Source of the DNA: Amoebidium appalachense
Taxonomy: Eukaryota > Ichthyosporea
Assembly: GCA_963693365.1 (NCBI GenBank)
Contig: CAVNZM010000006.1
Span: 682,001 to 746,000, forward strand
Length of the DNA stretch: 64,000 nt
Direction: 5' to 3'
In this document: positions 1 to 13,276 of the stretch, in pieces
Numbering within the stretch: position 1 is the stretch's first letter
How the letters are laid out: every line of letters starts with the position of its first letter
The notes under the pieces: model-generated
Seen by the model: the letters and a program-made list of their open reading frames with translations, nothing else
What the model was told of the DNA's origin: nothing
Databases searched by the model: none
Made by a program: the position numbers and the translations under genes

Positions 1-1484
1 GCTCTGGGTCCTTCAGTGCATCAAAGACCGACAACTGGCCATTTGCTATAGCCCTCAGCCGGGCGGCACTTGCCGGGCCTGTGTCGTTCACGAGGGCCGT
101 GAGCATGCCGTTGGGGTTCATCAGCAGGTCACGTGGGCGGCCATACTCAGCCACTCTGCCCTTGTCCATGACCAGCACCTTGTCTGCGTCCATGACGGTG
201 TGCAGGCGGTGGGCAATTGTCAGCACGGTGGCGTGGTGCAGCTGGGTGCGCAGGGTGCGCTGGATGGCCGTGTCGGTGTCGGTGTCGACGTTGGCCGTGG
301 CCTCGTCCAGCACCAGCACCCGGGGCCGCCGCAGCAGCGCCCGGGCCAGGCACAGCAGCTGGCGCTGGCCCACGCTGAAGTTGGCGCCCCCCTCGGCCAC
401 CTGCCCGTCCAGCCCGTTGCCCAGCCCCCGCACCGTGGCCCCCAGCTGCGCGGCCTCCAGCGCCCCCCACAGCGCCGCGTCATCGTGGCGGCCCAGCGGG
501 TCCAGGTTGAAGCGCACCCCACCCACGGCGCCAAAGGCCGCGTCCCTGCCGCCCAGCTTCTGGGAGAACAGCACGGGGTCCTGGGGGATGATGGCCAGGC
601 CCCGGCGCAGGTCCCCCAGGCCCAGGCTGGCCGTGTCGACGCCGTCAATGACAATGCGCCCGCCCTCGGCCTCGGCCATGCGGAACAGCGCGTTCATCAA
701 CGTGCTCTTGCCGCTGCCCGTCCGCCCCACAATCCCCACCTGCACCACAGACAGTCAGCGGACAACATTCTGTGCCGCATGATCTCCACTGCCGGAGCCC
801 AGCAAATTAGCACCTGTCCGCCTGCTCTCCTGTCCCCCGGCAGCACAATTCAAAAAATCCACACCAGCGGCATTGCCTCCACTAGCCCATATAGATAGCT
901 ACAAAAACCCCTTGCACAGCCACTTCTGTTTGGTCACCCTCCATCAGACCACATTTCCTACACAGTGAGACACTGCAGCCAGCAGCCATGTGCCCTGTGT
1001 ATACCTTCTCGCCGGGGTGCACCGTGAGGCTGACGTTGTCCAGCACCAGCGGCAGCTCCGGCCGGTAGCGCATCGTCAGCCCCTCGAACCGCACCTCCCC
1101 GCGCTGAGGCCTACGGTGACCAAAAGGTCAGGGCACATGGCAGTCAGGTGGGTTTATGTGACTGGCACTAGGACCAACAAAAAACCAAACAGCCGCAGTA
1201 TGATACTATAAGGATATGCACACCGTCACAATGCTTAATGGCATGCACACCGTCATAGTCATTAAGGTTAGGCCCACCGTCATAGGCATACACAAATGAC
1301 AATGCTGCATGTGTGGGTGCATACCAATCGGAAGGCGGCTTCTTGTCAGGGGCCGACTCATAGTCAGCCTCGGCAATGGATGGGTCTGCATACTCGAGGA
1401 TGCGTTCCACACCCGTCATGCGAGTTTCGGTCTCTGCTGCCATGCGTGCCGCCCAGTTCATCTGCATCACAATCCTGCGTGTGC

Positions 1485-1559
<75 letters not shown>

Positions 1560-1961
1560 CGTGTACGCACGTGCGCGTTAGACATGTACGAGTGTTTAAA
1601 TGTAAGCATACTGAGTGAGTAGCATTCGTGTGTACATGTGTCGATGTGTCTATCTACACATGCATATATCTTTATATCTGCATACTTCCTTATCTAAATA
1701 CACATATATCTCTCTATCTACATATCATATATCTGTAAATCTACATACCCCTCTATCTACATATGCATAAGATATATGCATATTTGCCTATCTCTATCTA
1801 CACATGAATATATTTGCATATCTGCATGCCTCCCTATCTAAATATGTGTATATCTGCACATCTGCAGACCTCTCTAGCTACATATGTGCATATCTCGATA
1901 TCTACACACCCGTCTATCTACATTTGCATATATACGCATATCTCCATACCTCTCTATTTAC

Positions 1962-2043
<82 letters not shown>

Positions 2044-2283
2044 CACATCTGCACACACATAGCAAGACAGTTCAAGCTGTATCATGCTGCCTGATACCAC
2101 AATGGCAACCTCCCCCCCCCCCCCCCAAAAAAAAAAAAAACAAAAAACAAAACAAAAAAAAACACGCAGCCAGTTGGATGCACACAAGAACACATGGCAC
2201 CCACCCCAAGCAGTAGGCCAGAATCAGCCCGGACTGACTGGGGTCAGCCTTGCCGGCCTGGCCAACAATCAGCATCGAGACGG

Positions 2284-2330
<47 letters not shown>

Positions 2331-2671
2331 TGCGTGTCTGTGTCGTGTGTACAGATGTGTTTTAACTTGTTCACGCGTTTTATTTGTATTCGGTGGGCAG
2401 GCGTCAGCTGTGCGAGCCATATCCAGGACGGGTGCGGCGGGTGTAGGCCTAGGTGATTAAGAAGGCCGAGTGCCTAGGTCATTTGCAGTGCACGTGTGAT
2501 TGGAGACAGTGCGGTGGGGTCAGATAATCAACCGGACACGTGCTATGGCACACAGTAGCAATAAAAAAACACTTGCTACCAAACAACAAGGCTACATCTG
2601 TCCCATGGTGGATCATTCTCTGTCTAACCGCTTTCTAAAGAAAGGCTGTCACTGGTATGCCTTTTGGTGCG

Positions 2672-2739
<68 letters not shown>

Positions 2740-4446
2740 TGCACGTACAGCATGATGACCAGGCCGATGAGTTCCAATCTCATCTGCAGCCACCTGTTTG
2801 CAATCTGCAGGATGTAGAACGACCGATTGTTGAGGTCCACCTGCAATGCACACAGTGAGCAGCCATGCACACAGTGAGCAACCATGCACACAGTGAGCAG
2901 CCATGCACACAGTGAGCAGCCATGCACACAGTCAGCAGCCATGCACACAGTCAGCAGCCATGCACACAGTCAGCAGCCATGCACACAGTCAGCAGCCATG
3001 CACACAGTGAGCAGCCATGCACACAGCCAGCAGCCATGCACACAGTGAGCAGCCATGCACACAGTCAGCAGCCATGCACACAGTCAGCAGCCATGCAAAC
3101 AGCCAGCAGCCATGCACACAGTGAGCAGCCATGCACACAGCCAGCAGCCATGCACACTGAGCAGCCATGCACACAGTCAGCAGCCATGCACACAGTCAGC
3201 AGCCATGCACACAGTGAACAGCAGCGAATTCGAAGCACACAAGGTCACTCAACGTTGAAGGGGGAGGGGGGGCACTAGGTGACTTTCATTGGAGAGGGGG
3301 GAGAAATTCTAATCATGATTTTGGTGTAGGCAGAGTGCCAGTCATTCGTTCACGGAAAGCAAAACGTCTGGAAAGGAAGGAAGGGGGGGGGGGGGGGGGG
3401 GGGGGGGGACTCACCAACTCCTTGTTGCGATCAATGAATCGTGTCTGGTCCCCGTAGCAGCGGATGGTCGACACCCCGGCCAGCGTCTCGCTGAACTGCA
3501 CGTAGATGGGGCTGCGCGTCGTGCTCTCGATCCGCTGCAGCTCTGAGCACACACGCACACCCTTCAGCACATCGCAAATCATGCCCATCCCCCCCCCCCC
3601 CCCCCCCCTCCCCCCTCATTTTCAGGCGTATCCAACTTGTTGCTTGTTGCATGACTCCTGAGGCCAGCACAATGGGAATCACCCAACAGGCCCACACACT
3701 CTGCCCGACTAACACAAGCACGGCCATTCTTAATCACTGAAATTCATTCGTGCGTAAAGTTGTGTTTGTGTGTGTGCGTGTGCACACGGGTGTATGTGCA
3801 CGCGTGTGTTGTGCACACACATTTTCTTTCTTTCTTACTGTTTTGTGTGTGTGTGTTGGGGTGGGGGTGGGGGTGGGGTGGGGTGGGGTGGGGTAGGGGT
3901 GATGGTGTGATGGTGGGGGAGGGGGGGGGGGGGGGGGGGGGGGAGGAGGGAGGGGATGGACATTTAATACCTCTGCTCGTTTTTCTGAAGAAGCCCTGCA
4001 GCCAGTAGTATGCGATGGTGATGGGGAAGAAGGCCACGAGGAACCACGGGAAGACAATGCAGACCATCAGCAGGATGCCAAAGACCTCGGCCAGGCACAC
4101 CAGCATGGACTCCAGTGATTGGGTCATGTACTGGTCCACCTGGTCCATGTCCTTGCTGAACCTGTAGCCATTGGTCCAAAGTCAGCACTGCAAGACTCCA
4201 TCTGCACGATGCACATGTCCTGAAATGATTAGGCCCTCCCCCCCCCCCCCCCCCCCCCCCTCCCCCTCCCCCCCCCCCCCCCCCCCGTGGCCGGGGGCAC
4301 ATCTACAACCACATACGCCTCTCCCATTCCAGATTGCTGATAAGCCCACCAGGAATCTAATGGGTGTAGCACAGAAAACCCACACTGTCCAACCACCTAT
4401 TACCCTACACAAGTGCACCCAATAACACACGCACGCACGCACGCAC

Positions 4447-4512
<66 letters not shown>

Positions 4513-4648
4513 TGTACACACACACCTGTTGAGAATTCTGCCGATGGGTGTTGCGTCAAAGAAGGATGTTTTGGCCCTCAAGATTCCCTTCAGCAGCTGC
4601 CGAGCAGGTCGTGAACTTGACGTCAGTTTTCATTCGAAATATTATTAT

Positions 4649-4679
<31 letters not shown>

Positions 4680-6347
4680 ACACACACACACACCACCACC
4701 TTTCCCTCCCCGACCACGACCAGCACCACTACCACAAACATAACCCTACCAGCAGACACACACAGGCATAGTTCATACCAGAGCATGCCCGGGGAGGTCT
4801 TCAAATGCGAAAAGACCAATGGCGTGAGGACTAGGGGGACATATGCCCAACCATTGGAGGAACAGAATGGTCCTGTAGGGTGGGGTGGGGTGGGGGTGGG
4901 GGGGGGAGGGAGAATAGATTGATGAAAAGGGGAGGGAGAGAGCGTCCAAGGGCAGAGAGAGGAGGCGAGAGAAAAGGTGGACGGGCGTGGACGGGAAAGA
5001 GGGGGTGAAACGGGGAGGGCGGGGGAGGGGGGGGGGGGGGTAGGGGGAGAGGAAGCGACGAAGTGGGAGGGGGCCAAAGCAGGATAGAGGGAGGGGAGCG
5101 AAGCTGGGGTGTGCGTATGTGTTGGGGTTTGAGGTGCACATACCTTCTCATGCAGTGATCGTGATGCACTGATTGAGCCGAATGCAAAGATCAGAGAGCG
5201 TATGACCACAAAGACCTGTGTCAACAAACCAAGCAGACAGTAGCCCCCCAGATAGAAAGTTACGTCCCGGCCGGCGAAAATGGCCGTGGGCCGACCACTC
5301 ATGTTGCGGGTCCATAGGGTCATCCAATTGTCGGTAAGCAGCAGCATGGTCTGCAGCCAATCACAGCGCCCGGTTAAACATCTATTGCTTTCAACCCCTT
5401 CACATGAATCACTCTCATTCTTCTTTATTATTATTATTATTATCATCATCATCATTATTATTATTTTTCATTCCCCCCTCTCCCCTCCCCTCCCCTTCCC
5501 CCCCGCACATACTCTTCTTCTTCTTCTTCTTCTTCTTATGTTTTTGCTGTTGTTGTGGTGTTGGTGTGGTCGTATGTCTTCGTATGTGTGTGTGCGTGTG
5601 TGTGCTTGTGTTGCGTATTTTATTGTTTTTTATTTTTTATTTCTACTACTATTTTTTTATTTTTTTTGGTGGGTGGGTGGGTCGGTGGGTGGGGCCGGGT
5701 TGGAGGCTGAGGGGGGTTCACCTCACTGCCAATGATGCCAGCAGCCACAATGGCCATAAACGTTGGGCCCCCAGCAGCCATAAACCACTTGAGGTACACC
5801 CTGCATGCCCCTAGCAGTCAGACACACACACCCACAGTCCAGAACATATCTGGCTGCCAAACAGCAGAATACAGCACGGCTGCTTGCAGGCTACCCATGA
5901 GTGTACCATCACCACTGCAGCGGGGTTTAACACAAAACAAAGATTTCTAGGGGAGGGTCACGAGGGGTAAGGACTGCACCGAGTTGTGGTGTTCGTGTAT
6001 ACGTGGTGTGTGTGTGGGGGGTCTAGAGTCAACAAGCATATCACGAAGAGAAAGGCACACACGGGTACACCCACACACAGCCACAACCACACAGATATAC
6101 ACAGGCACACCCACACAGGCACACACAGGCACACACACCTGAAGCTGACCTCCCCCTGTACCCTCTCCTCGTCAGCAACCAGTTTGCCCAGCTCCTTAGA
6201 CCCCTCATGTGTGCCCTTGTCTTCTTCGTGGTGGTCCCCCTCGTCCTGTTTCTGCTCTCCCCCCGTGTGCCCGTACGTGGCCATCAGCCCACGTAGCTCC
6301 CCATTCTCCACCTGCATAAGCTCCTCGTATGTGCCTGTGTGTGTGTG

Positions 6348-6429
<82 letters not shown>

Positions 6430-9417
6430 ATGCGCGTGAGCATGTGTGCAGGTGCTTGTGTGCAGATGCGTGAACATGTCAGATACGTTTTGACACTGCG
6501 CCAAGCAAGTGCTGTGTATACCTAAGCACGGCCGCTATTCCCCACACCACATAGCCCTTGCACGGGATACCACAACCAGGTTGTTTTCACGAATAGGAAC
6601 ACAGGCCACAGGCATCTTGGCCAGGAATTTGCTACTGGGCAGACAGAACAGCCTGGATGCTGGAAGGCACCGAAAAGAGCACTGGTACGATGCGCTGGAA
6701 AGAGCACTGGTACGATGGGTTGGAAAGAGCACTGGTACGATACGTTGGAAAGAGCACTCATGCGTTGAAAGAGAAAATTGGTACGATGCGTTGGAAAGAG
6801 CACTGGTACGTTGCGTTGGAAAGAGCACTGATACGATGCGTTGGAAAGAGCACTGGTACGATGCGTTGGAAAGAACACTGGCCTAGGGAGGCATTGGAAG
6901 ACTACTAGTGCCATCCGACACCTACCCATCTCGGCTATTCTCCCCTCCTTCATGACGATGACGCGGGTTGTGTGGGGCAGCACGTGCAGCTGGTTTGTGA
7001 CCAGCAGGCGGGTGCTGTGGGCCAGCAGCCCAGCAAGGCACTTTGTGAGCAGGTGCCGGCCCACGTGCGCGTCCACGGCGCTCAGTGGGTCGTCCAGCAG
7101 CACCAGCTCGGCCCGGCTGTAGGCGGCCCGGGCAATGCTGATGCGCTGCTTCTGCCCCCCCGACAGGTTGATGCCCCGCTCCCCGATCTCGGCCATGTCC
7201 CCGCCCCGCAGCACCCCAAGGTCCGGCAGCAGCGCACAGGCCCGCAGCACGGCCGCGTAGTGGCCGGCGTCAAACTCCCGGCCGAACACAATGTTGTCCC
7301 GCACCGTGCCGTTGACAATCCACGGCACCTATCACCCCCCATAACCCGTCACAGTGCGCCCAGGCATGTCAACACTCACCCCACCACCAATCTAACCAAG
7401 CGCCAAAGACCTATCAGCCCCACACCACTCAGAGTCTATTGTGATAACAACCACCCAACTCCACCACACCCATAAGTTTGTCTGCAATGTTTCTAGGACT
7501 CTATGGGCTCCAATGACTCTATCGAGGTAGAACTTCTTGCTCTTAAAAGGTGTGTGTGTGCTGTAGGGGGCTTATACCTGTGCGGCATAGGCCACCTTCC
7601 CATCAATGTGCACGGTGCCTCCCTCTCTCACCATATCACCAATCAAAGCACTCAGCAGCGACGTCTTGCCGTTGCCCACCGCCCCCACAATGGCCACGAA
7701 CTCCCCCCTCTTTATTTTCAAGTTGATATCTTGGAGGGCAAACCCCCTCATCAGCCCTGCCCCGGGCCTTGCCTCTTCCTTTTTTTCCTCCGCGGCCTTT
7801 TTCTTTGCCTCTTTTTTGGCTTTCCGGCTGTTGGGTTTAGGCCCGGGGGCTATGGGTTGGCCCGTGCTGTCTTTCTTCTCCGTCAGCCAATGGAATTGGC
7901 CGTTGGAGACACGGACGGGGTACTCGCTGGCACTCTGCCCGGTGAAGACTGCAAGGGGGAGGGGCTGACGTCAGAGATCATGCACGTGCACATGTCCTTC
8001 CTTTCTTGCCTCTAAGCTCTCTTCCTTTCTCCGTCTCCCTCCCTCCCCCCCCCCTCCCTCTTTCCTCCCTTTCCATGTTCCTATCCCCCCCCCCCCCCCC
8101 TTTCGCCCCTCCCCCCCCCTCCCCCCCCCCCCCCCCCCCCCACACACACACACGCACATACACCCCAACAAACACACCCACCCACACACCCACCCTACTC
8201 TCCTAGTCCTCCCCTTTACCCCCCTTCCCATCCTTCCCGATCCCCAGCTCACACATCGTGTTCTTCTAATCAAAAGGTTCTTTCACATCCTTCTCATGTC
8301 TAAATTTTCAAGGAGAGAGAAAAAAAAAAAAAAAAAAAGGGCGGACCCAAGCGGAGATCGAGGTCCAAAAACGCCCAAAAGTAGATGGAAGAAGAAGAAA
8401 AGAAAAAGGAAAGAAAACGCTAACTTGAAGCCAAAACAATTGGAGCACTGGGGACCAACCATTCTCTGCACTCTCATCGACTTCATCAGCTAGCAGAAAA
8501 TCCGTCACTCTGACACGTCCAATGTTCATCTTGACAAGGTTAGAGATCACAAACGGGATGAAGCCGAGGGGGAACCGCATTGCTGCAAACAGGGCAATCG
8601 TGGGGAACACGACCTGTGTACGTGTGTGTGTGTGTATGTGTGTGTGTGCGTGCGTGCGCGGGGAGGGGGAGGGGGGGGGGGGGGAGAGGGGGGAGGGGGT
8701 GCGTGTCAACGAGAGGGGGGGGGAGGAGGGGGGATGGATGGGGATTAGTGTGTGCAACAGCCACGGTGAGTGGAGAAACATAGAATGTGCGAGTGTTTGT
8801 AAGGGAGTTTTTTGGTGGAGGAAGGGAGGGGGGGGGGGGGGGAGGGGGGGAGGCAGGCTAGATGATTGGATATGAATCTTGGAAAAATGCCAGGGCAGAG
8901 ATGCTTGCAAGGATGGGATCAATGTGGCATGCATGTGGCTGCCCTCTGAACCAATCAAAACCCACTGTGTGCAGCCCGCCATGCCAAGCCCGACCTTCGA
9001 GTACCACCATCGCCCATTACCACACAACAAAGCCCCAATATCTCCCCCCCTCCACCCCCCCGACTCCCTCCCCCCTCACCCAACTCCAACCCCCTCCCCC
9101 GGCCCCCCCACCCCCAATTCCCCTTCTTGCCCCCTCTCCTCCCATCCCCTTTCATTCTAACCCTTATCAGCAACAACATACTACCCCATTCTTATCACAC
9201 CCACGCCCACCAACCTGGGGTGTGACGGTGTTTCCGGTGAGTGTGTACGTAAGGAATGTAGCTATGGAAGTCAACATGGGAGTGGCGTAGAGCAGAAACG
9301 TGTTCACGGCTCGTAGAAGCATCAGTCGCCACAGCATGGAGAGTTCGTGGTTGCGCACCGCCCCGACTTTCTCAACGAAGCTGGGCTCCCATGCATAGAA
9401 CTTGATGATGCGGATGC

Positions 9418-9484
<67 letters not shown>

Positions 9485-12202
9485 TACTGATGGGATAGAG
9501 CATGCATGTGATCGAGATTAGGTATGCCCGTGTACACAAGCGGACGTCCAAGTGAACACGCACTTAGTGAACAGGCAAGACGATGACTATGTTGGGCTCT
9601 ACCGCTATGTTTCAATGCACTAACACGGCAATGTTCTCTGTCCAACCAGCATGTCCTGCTCCATTCCATTTGAAAACATATACTTGCTCGGTCATCCATG
9701 CAACCCACAGTTTTTTGTACAGAGAAAAGTTGAATTAGTGCCGACTGAACCTTTTTAAGGCCACCACCCCATCCCATCCCAACCACTCTACCTCACACCA
9801 ACATTTTTCACAGCTATCTGACCAGTAGCATCCACGAAGGCTCCATCCAACTCCGAGCAATCTCTTCTTTCTTGCTCCTCCCGTCTCCTTAGAGGGGGTT
9901 TCTTTTAGGCATCCGGGTCGGGTCAGCCCGAACAAGAAATATGCATTATGATTGGTTTAGTGCGTATCAATCAGAATTTGGCCCGACCCGATGCCCAAAA
10001 AGCGGTCACCATAAATCGGCCTAAAAGAAACCCCTTTTAACACCTGCTCCCTACTGTACCCCCCCCCCCCCCCCCCCCCCCCCACACACACACCCAAAAA
10101 ACCCCCCTCCAAAAACCCCTCCCCCCCCCAATAATAAACTCACCCGCCCACCCACAGTCACCCACCCACCCACCCACCCACCTGCAAGATCTCACTGAGG
10201 ATAGTAACCCTCTGATCCGTCTGTTTCTTCTGTTTGAACGTCAGAGCCATGCTCTTGGCTGCCACCGTGCCTGAAACGGGCAGCAACAGAAGCATCACCC
10301 CCACCCCTGCCAGGGCGGAAGGGCCTAGAAGGTTGTAGAGCAAACCAATAATGATAAAGATGATGGTGGGAGACACCCATGCAAAATGTAGAAAGGCGAT
10401 GCCTTCGAGGAAAGACTGACTGTCGATGCTCATCAATGTTACTATTTTGCCCTGTGAACAAAAAAAAAAAAAAAAAAAAGTGAATGTTATTGTGGTGTAG
10501 TGGTGGATGGGATGGTGGTGAGACTGGAATGGGGAGTGTGGAGTTGTGGGTTCATGTATTTGATCATTACTGTATGTGTTTCAGGTGTCCGCGAATGAGA
10601 GGGGTGTACGTGTGGGGTGGTGTGTTTTGGACAGATGTGCTCCGGGCTGTTTCTTACGCCTAATGTGTCCAGCTTTTCACGGTGAGGCATATTTGTGCTT
10701 CCCCATCTCATACGTGTGCACATGTTAGACCACCGGAGTTCCATCGACATTCACTACAAATGGTTCGTTTTCCGCATCGCTCCGAAGCCCCTCCAGAAAA
10801 AATTTCAACAAATGGCCTATCCTTGCCAGTAATATTCTCTCTTCCCTCTCCCACACCTACTCCATTTCCCCCGGTCTGTCTCTCCCCTGGTGTACCACGG
10901 CCCATCTCCCCCTGTCCTCCCCCAGCCCCCCCCCCCCCATCCTCTCTCTCTCTCTCTCTCTCTGCAATGCCTCCCTCCCTCCCTCCCCTCCCCCCCCCCC
11001 CCCCCCCTTGTGTGCCGAGCACACATGTTAGTTATTACCAGTGCCCACCATACATACCTGGCTCATTGCAGGATCCTGACGGGCAGCAGTTGAGAGTCTG
11101 AGGGACTTCCTGTACACGGCCATGGTCACGATGGCACGGATGCGCATGCCCAGCCGGAACCCCTGCAGAAACGAATGGCCCTGCACACACACACTTAGGC
11201 CCCATACATGCGTGAAGGAAAGCGGGTTCTAGACGTTCATCTAGCAACGAAGCAATGAAACACCACCAAAAAAAAGAAAAGAAAAGAAAAAGAAAAAGGA
11301 AGCATGCAGCTAAGGTTATGTGGTGGAATGTAGGCCAGAACACAATGGAAGGAAGGGCGTGTCTAATCCAGGTCGTGTGGTGAACAGAATTCCGTGTTTG
11401 ACACACAACGAATCGCACTGGCTTACATCTTCGGTGGAGCGCATGATATTGGGGTTGAAAAAGGGCAAAAAAGGTCAAAAGGGGGAGGGGAAGGGGGTGT
11501 GAGTGGTGGTGGGGGTGGGGGGAGGGGGGGGGGGGGGAGGGGGGAGGGCAAGGTGCGGCAATTCAATCAGGCCGTACGTACCCAGCAGAGAGACCCCACA
11601 AAGGGCACAATGGCAAACAGCACAGATAGTGCCCAGCCCTGCCACTCGGGCATGGTCCGGAAGGAAATATACTCAATAATCTTCCGCATAATTTGAGGCC
11701 CCGACACGCTGGTGGTGGCATAGACGCCAGAGAGCATGGCCGTAAGGATCATTTCCCTCTTGTACATGCGCAACAGGGTTCGAAACATGTTTGGTCTTGG
11801 TGGCCTTTTCGGGTCGTTTTCCCGTGATTTCCATTCCCACACGTCTTTTTCCCACTCCCTGACAAACTGTGGGTACATGATCTCCGCATGGTCTACGTGT
11901 TCCAGTTCCCACATGTCGTCAGGTTGCAGCTGTCGTTTGGCTCCAAGCATCAGCATGGGTGTCACCTGTGAGAGAGATGAATGAGTGCAGGCCGGAGGGG
12001 GGAAAAAATAAAAAAGAAATTTCCAAGGTTTTTGGGTGTGAAATGAATAACAAGGGCACAAACGGAGGTCCGTCAGGGGATTTACTCCAAAAGACACTCG
12101 GAAGAGAGCAGCCTCCTCCTTCTCCCCCCCCCCCCCCCCCCCCCCCTCCCCCCTCCCCCCCCCCCTCCCCTCCCCCCGATATCAAAAGACAAGAGACAAA
12201 AC

Positions 12203-12241
<39 letters not shown>

Positions 12242-12271
12242 ACCCCACCCCCCCCCCCCCCCCACCCACCC

Positions 12272-12320
<49 letters not shown>

Positions 12321-12391
12321 GAAGTGCAGGAAGAAGAAACTTGAACAGAACTCATCATAACGGGGAGTTCACACGCTTTTTTTCTTTTTCT

Positions 12392-12430
<39 letters not shown>

Positions 12431-12693
12431 AGGGGGGGGTGGGGATGCTTCTGACCCCCTCCCCCCCTCAACCAGTTCAGCCCTCCTACTCCTTCCCCTC
12501 AGCCTTAGGCACCCCATAAAACCTCTCTAGGCTCGTACTAATTTACACCCTGTCCGGGTCACTGCTACCTTGTATCACGCCCATTTCACACCCTGATATG
12601 TGGAAAGGCACACTTTTTGCTACCGCACAAACTTTTCTTGTGGCGGTCAAAAAAATCCCACCGCCCTCCCCTCCCCTCCTCCCCCCCCTCCCC

Positions 12694-12724
<31 letters not shown>

Positions 12725-13189
12725 ACACCACAAAAAAAAAGTACACAGAACAAAAGGAGGACGTGAGAGCGCAACAAAAAAAACTATAAAATAAAATAAG
12801 GAGGTTCAAAAACAGTTGATTCCAGAACTCATACTATATTTTCCTTACTCTAACACACCTGCAAGGCCTTCACAATCCAAGGGAAGCTCCCCTCTCCCCC
12901 CCTCCTTTTCCCATCCGGACACAATACACACACACACACACTACACACACCTCTAGACCACATCAAATCCGTGTTCCCCTCCCCCCCCCTTCCCCCCCCC
13001 AAAGAAATCTTTACACCCCTTCTTCCGCCTGGCCCACCACCCGCACACCTGGTTGAAGGTGACACGGCTGAACCATGATGCTGTCTGCAGAGGACTGCGC
13101 TTGGCCGGTTGGGGCTGGGGCAGACCTCCAAACACACCATCACTGGTGGAGGTGAGGTCGATAACCTGCTCGGTCCCATCTGTATGTGT

Positions 13190-13276
<87 letters not shown>

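Noticed and set aside
2846-3215. Regular direct repeats suggesting a CRISPR-like array (also 28151-28350 and 40021-40345)
   Set aside because: Units are contiguous with no unique spacers and lie in eukaryotic introns; they are minisatellites.
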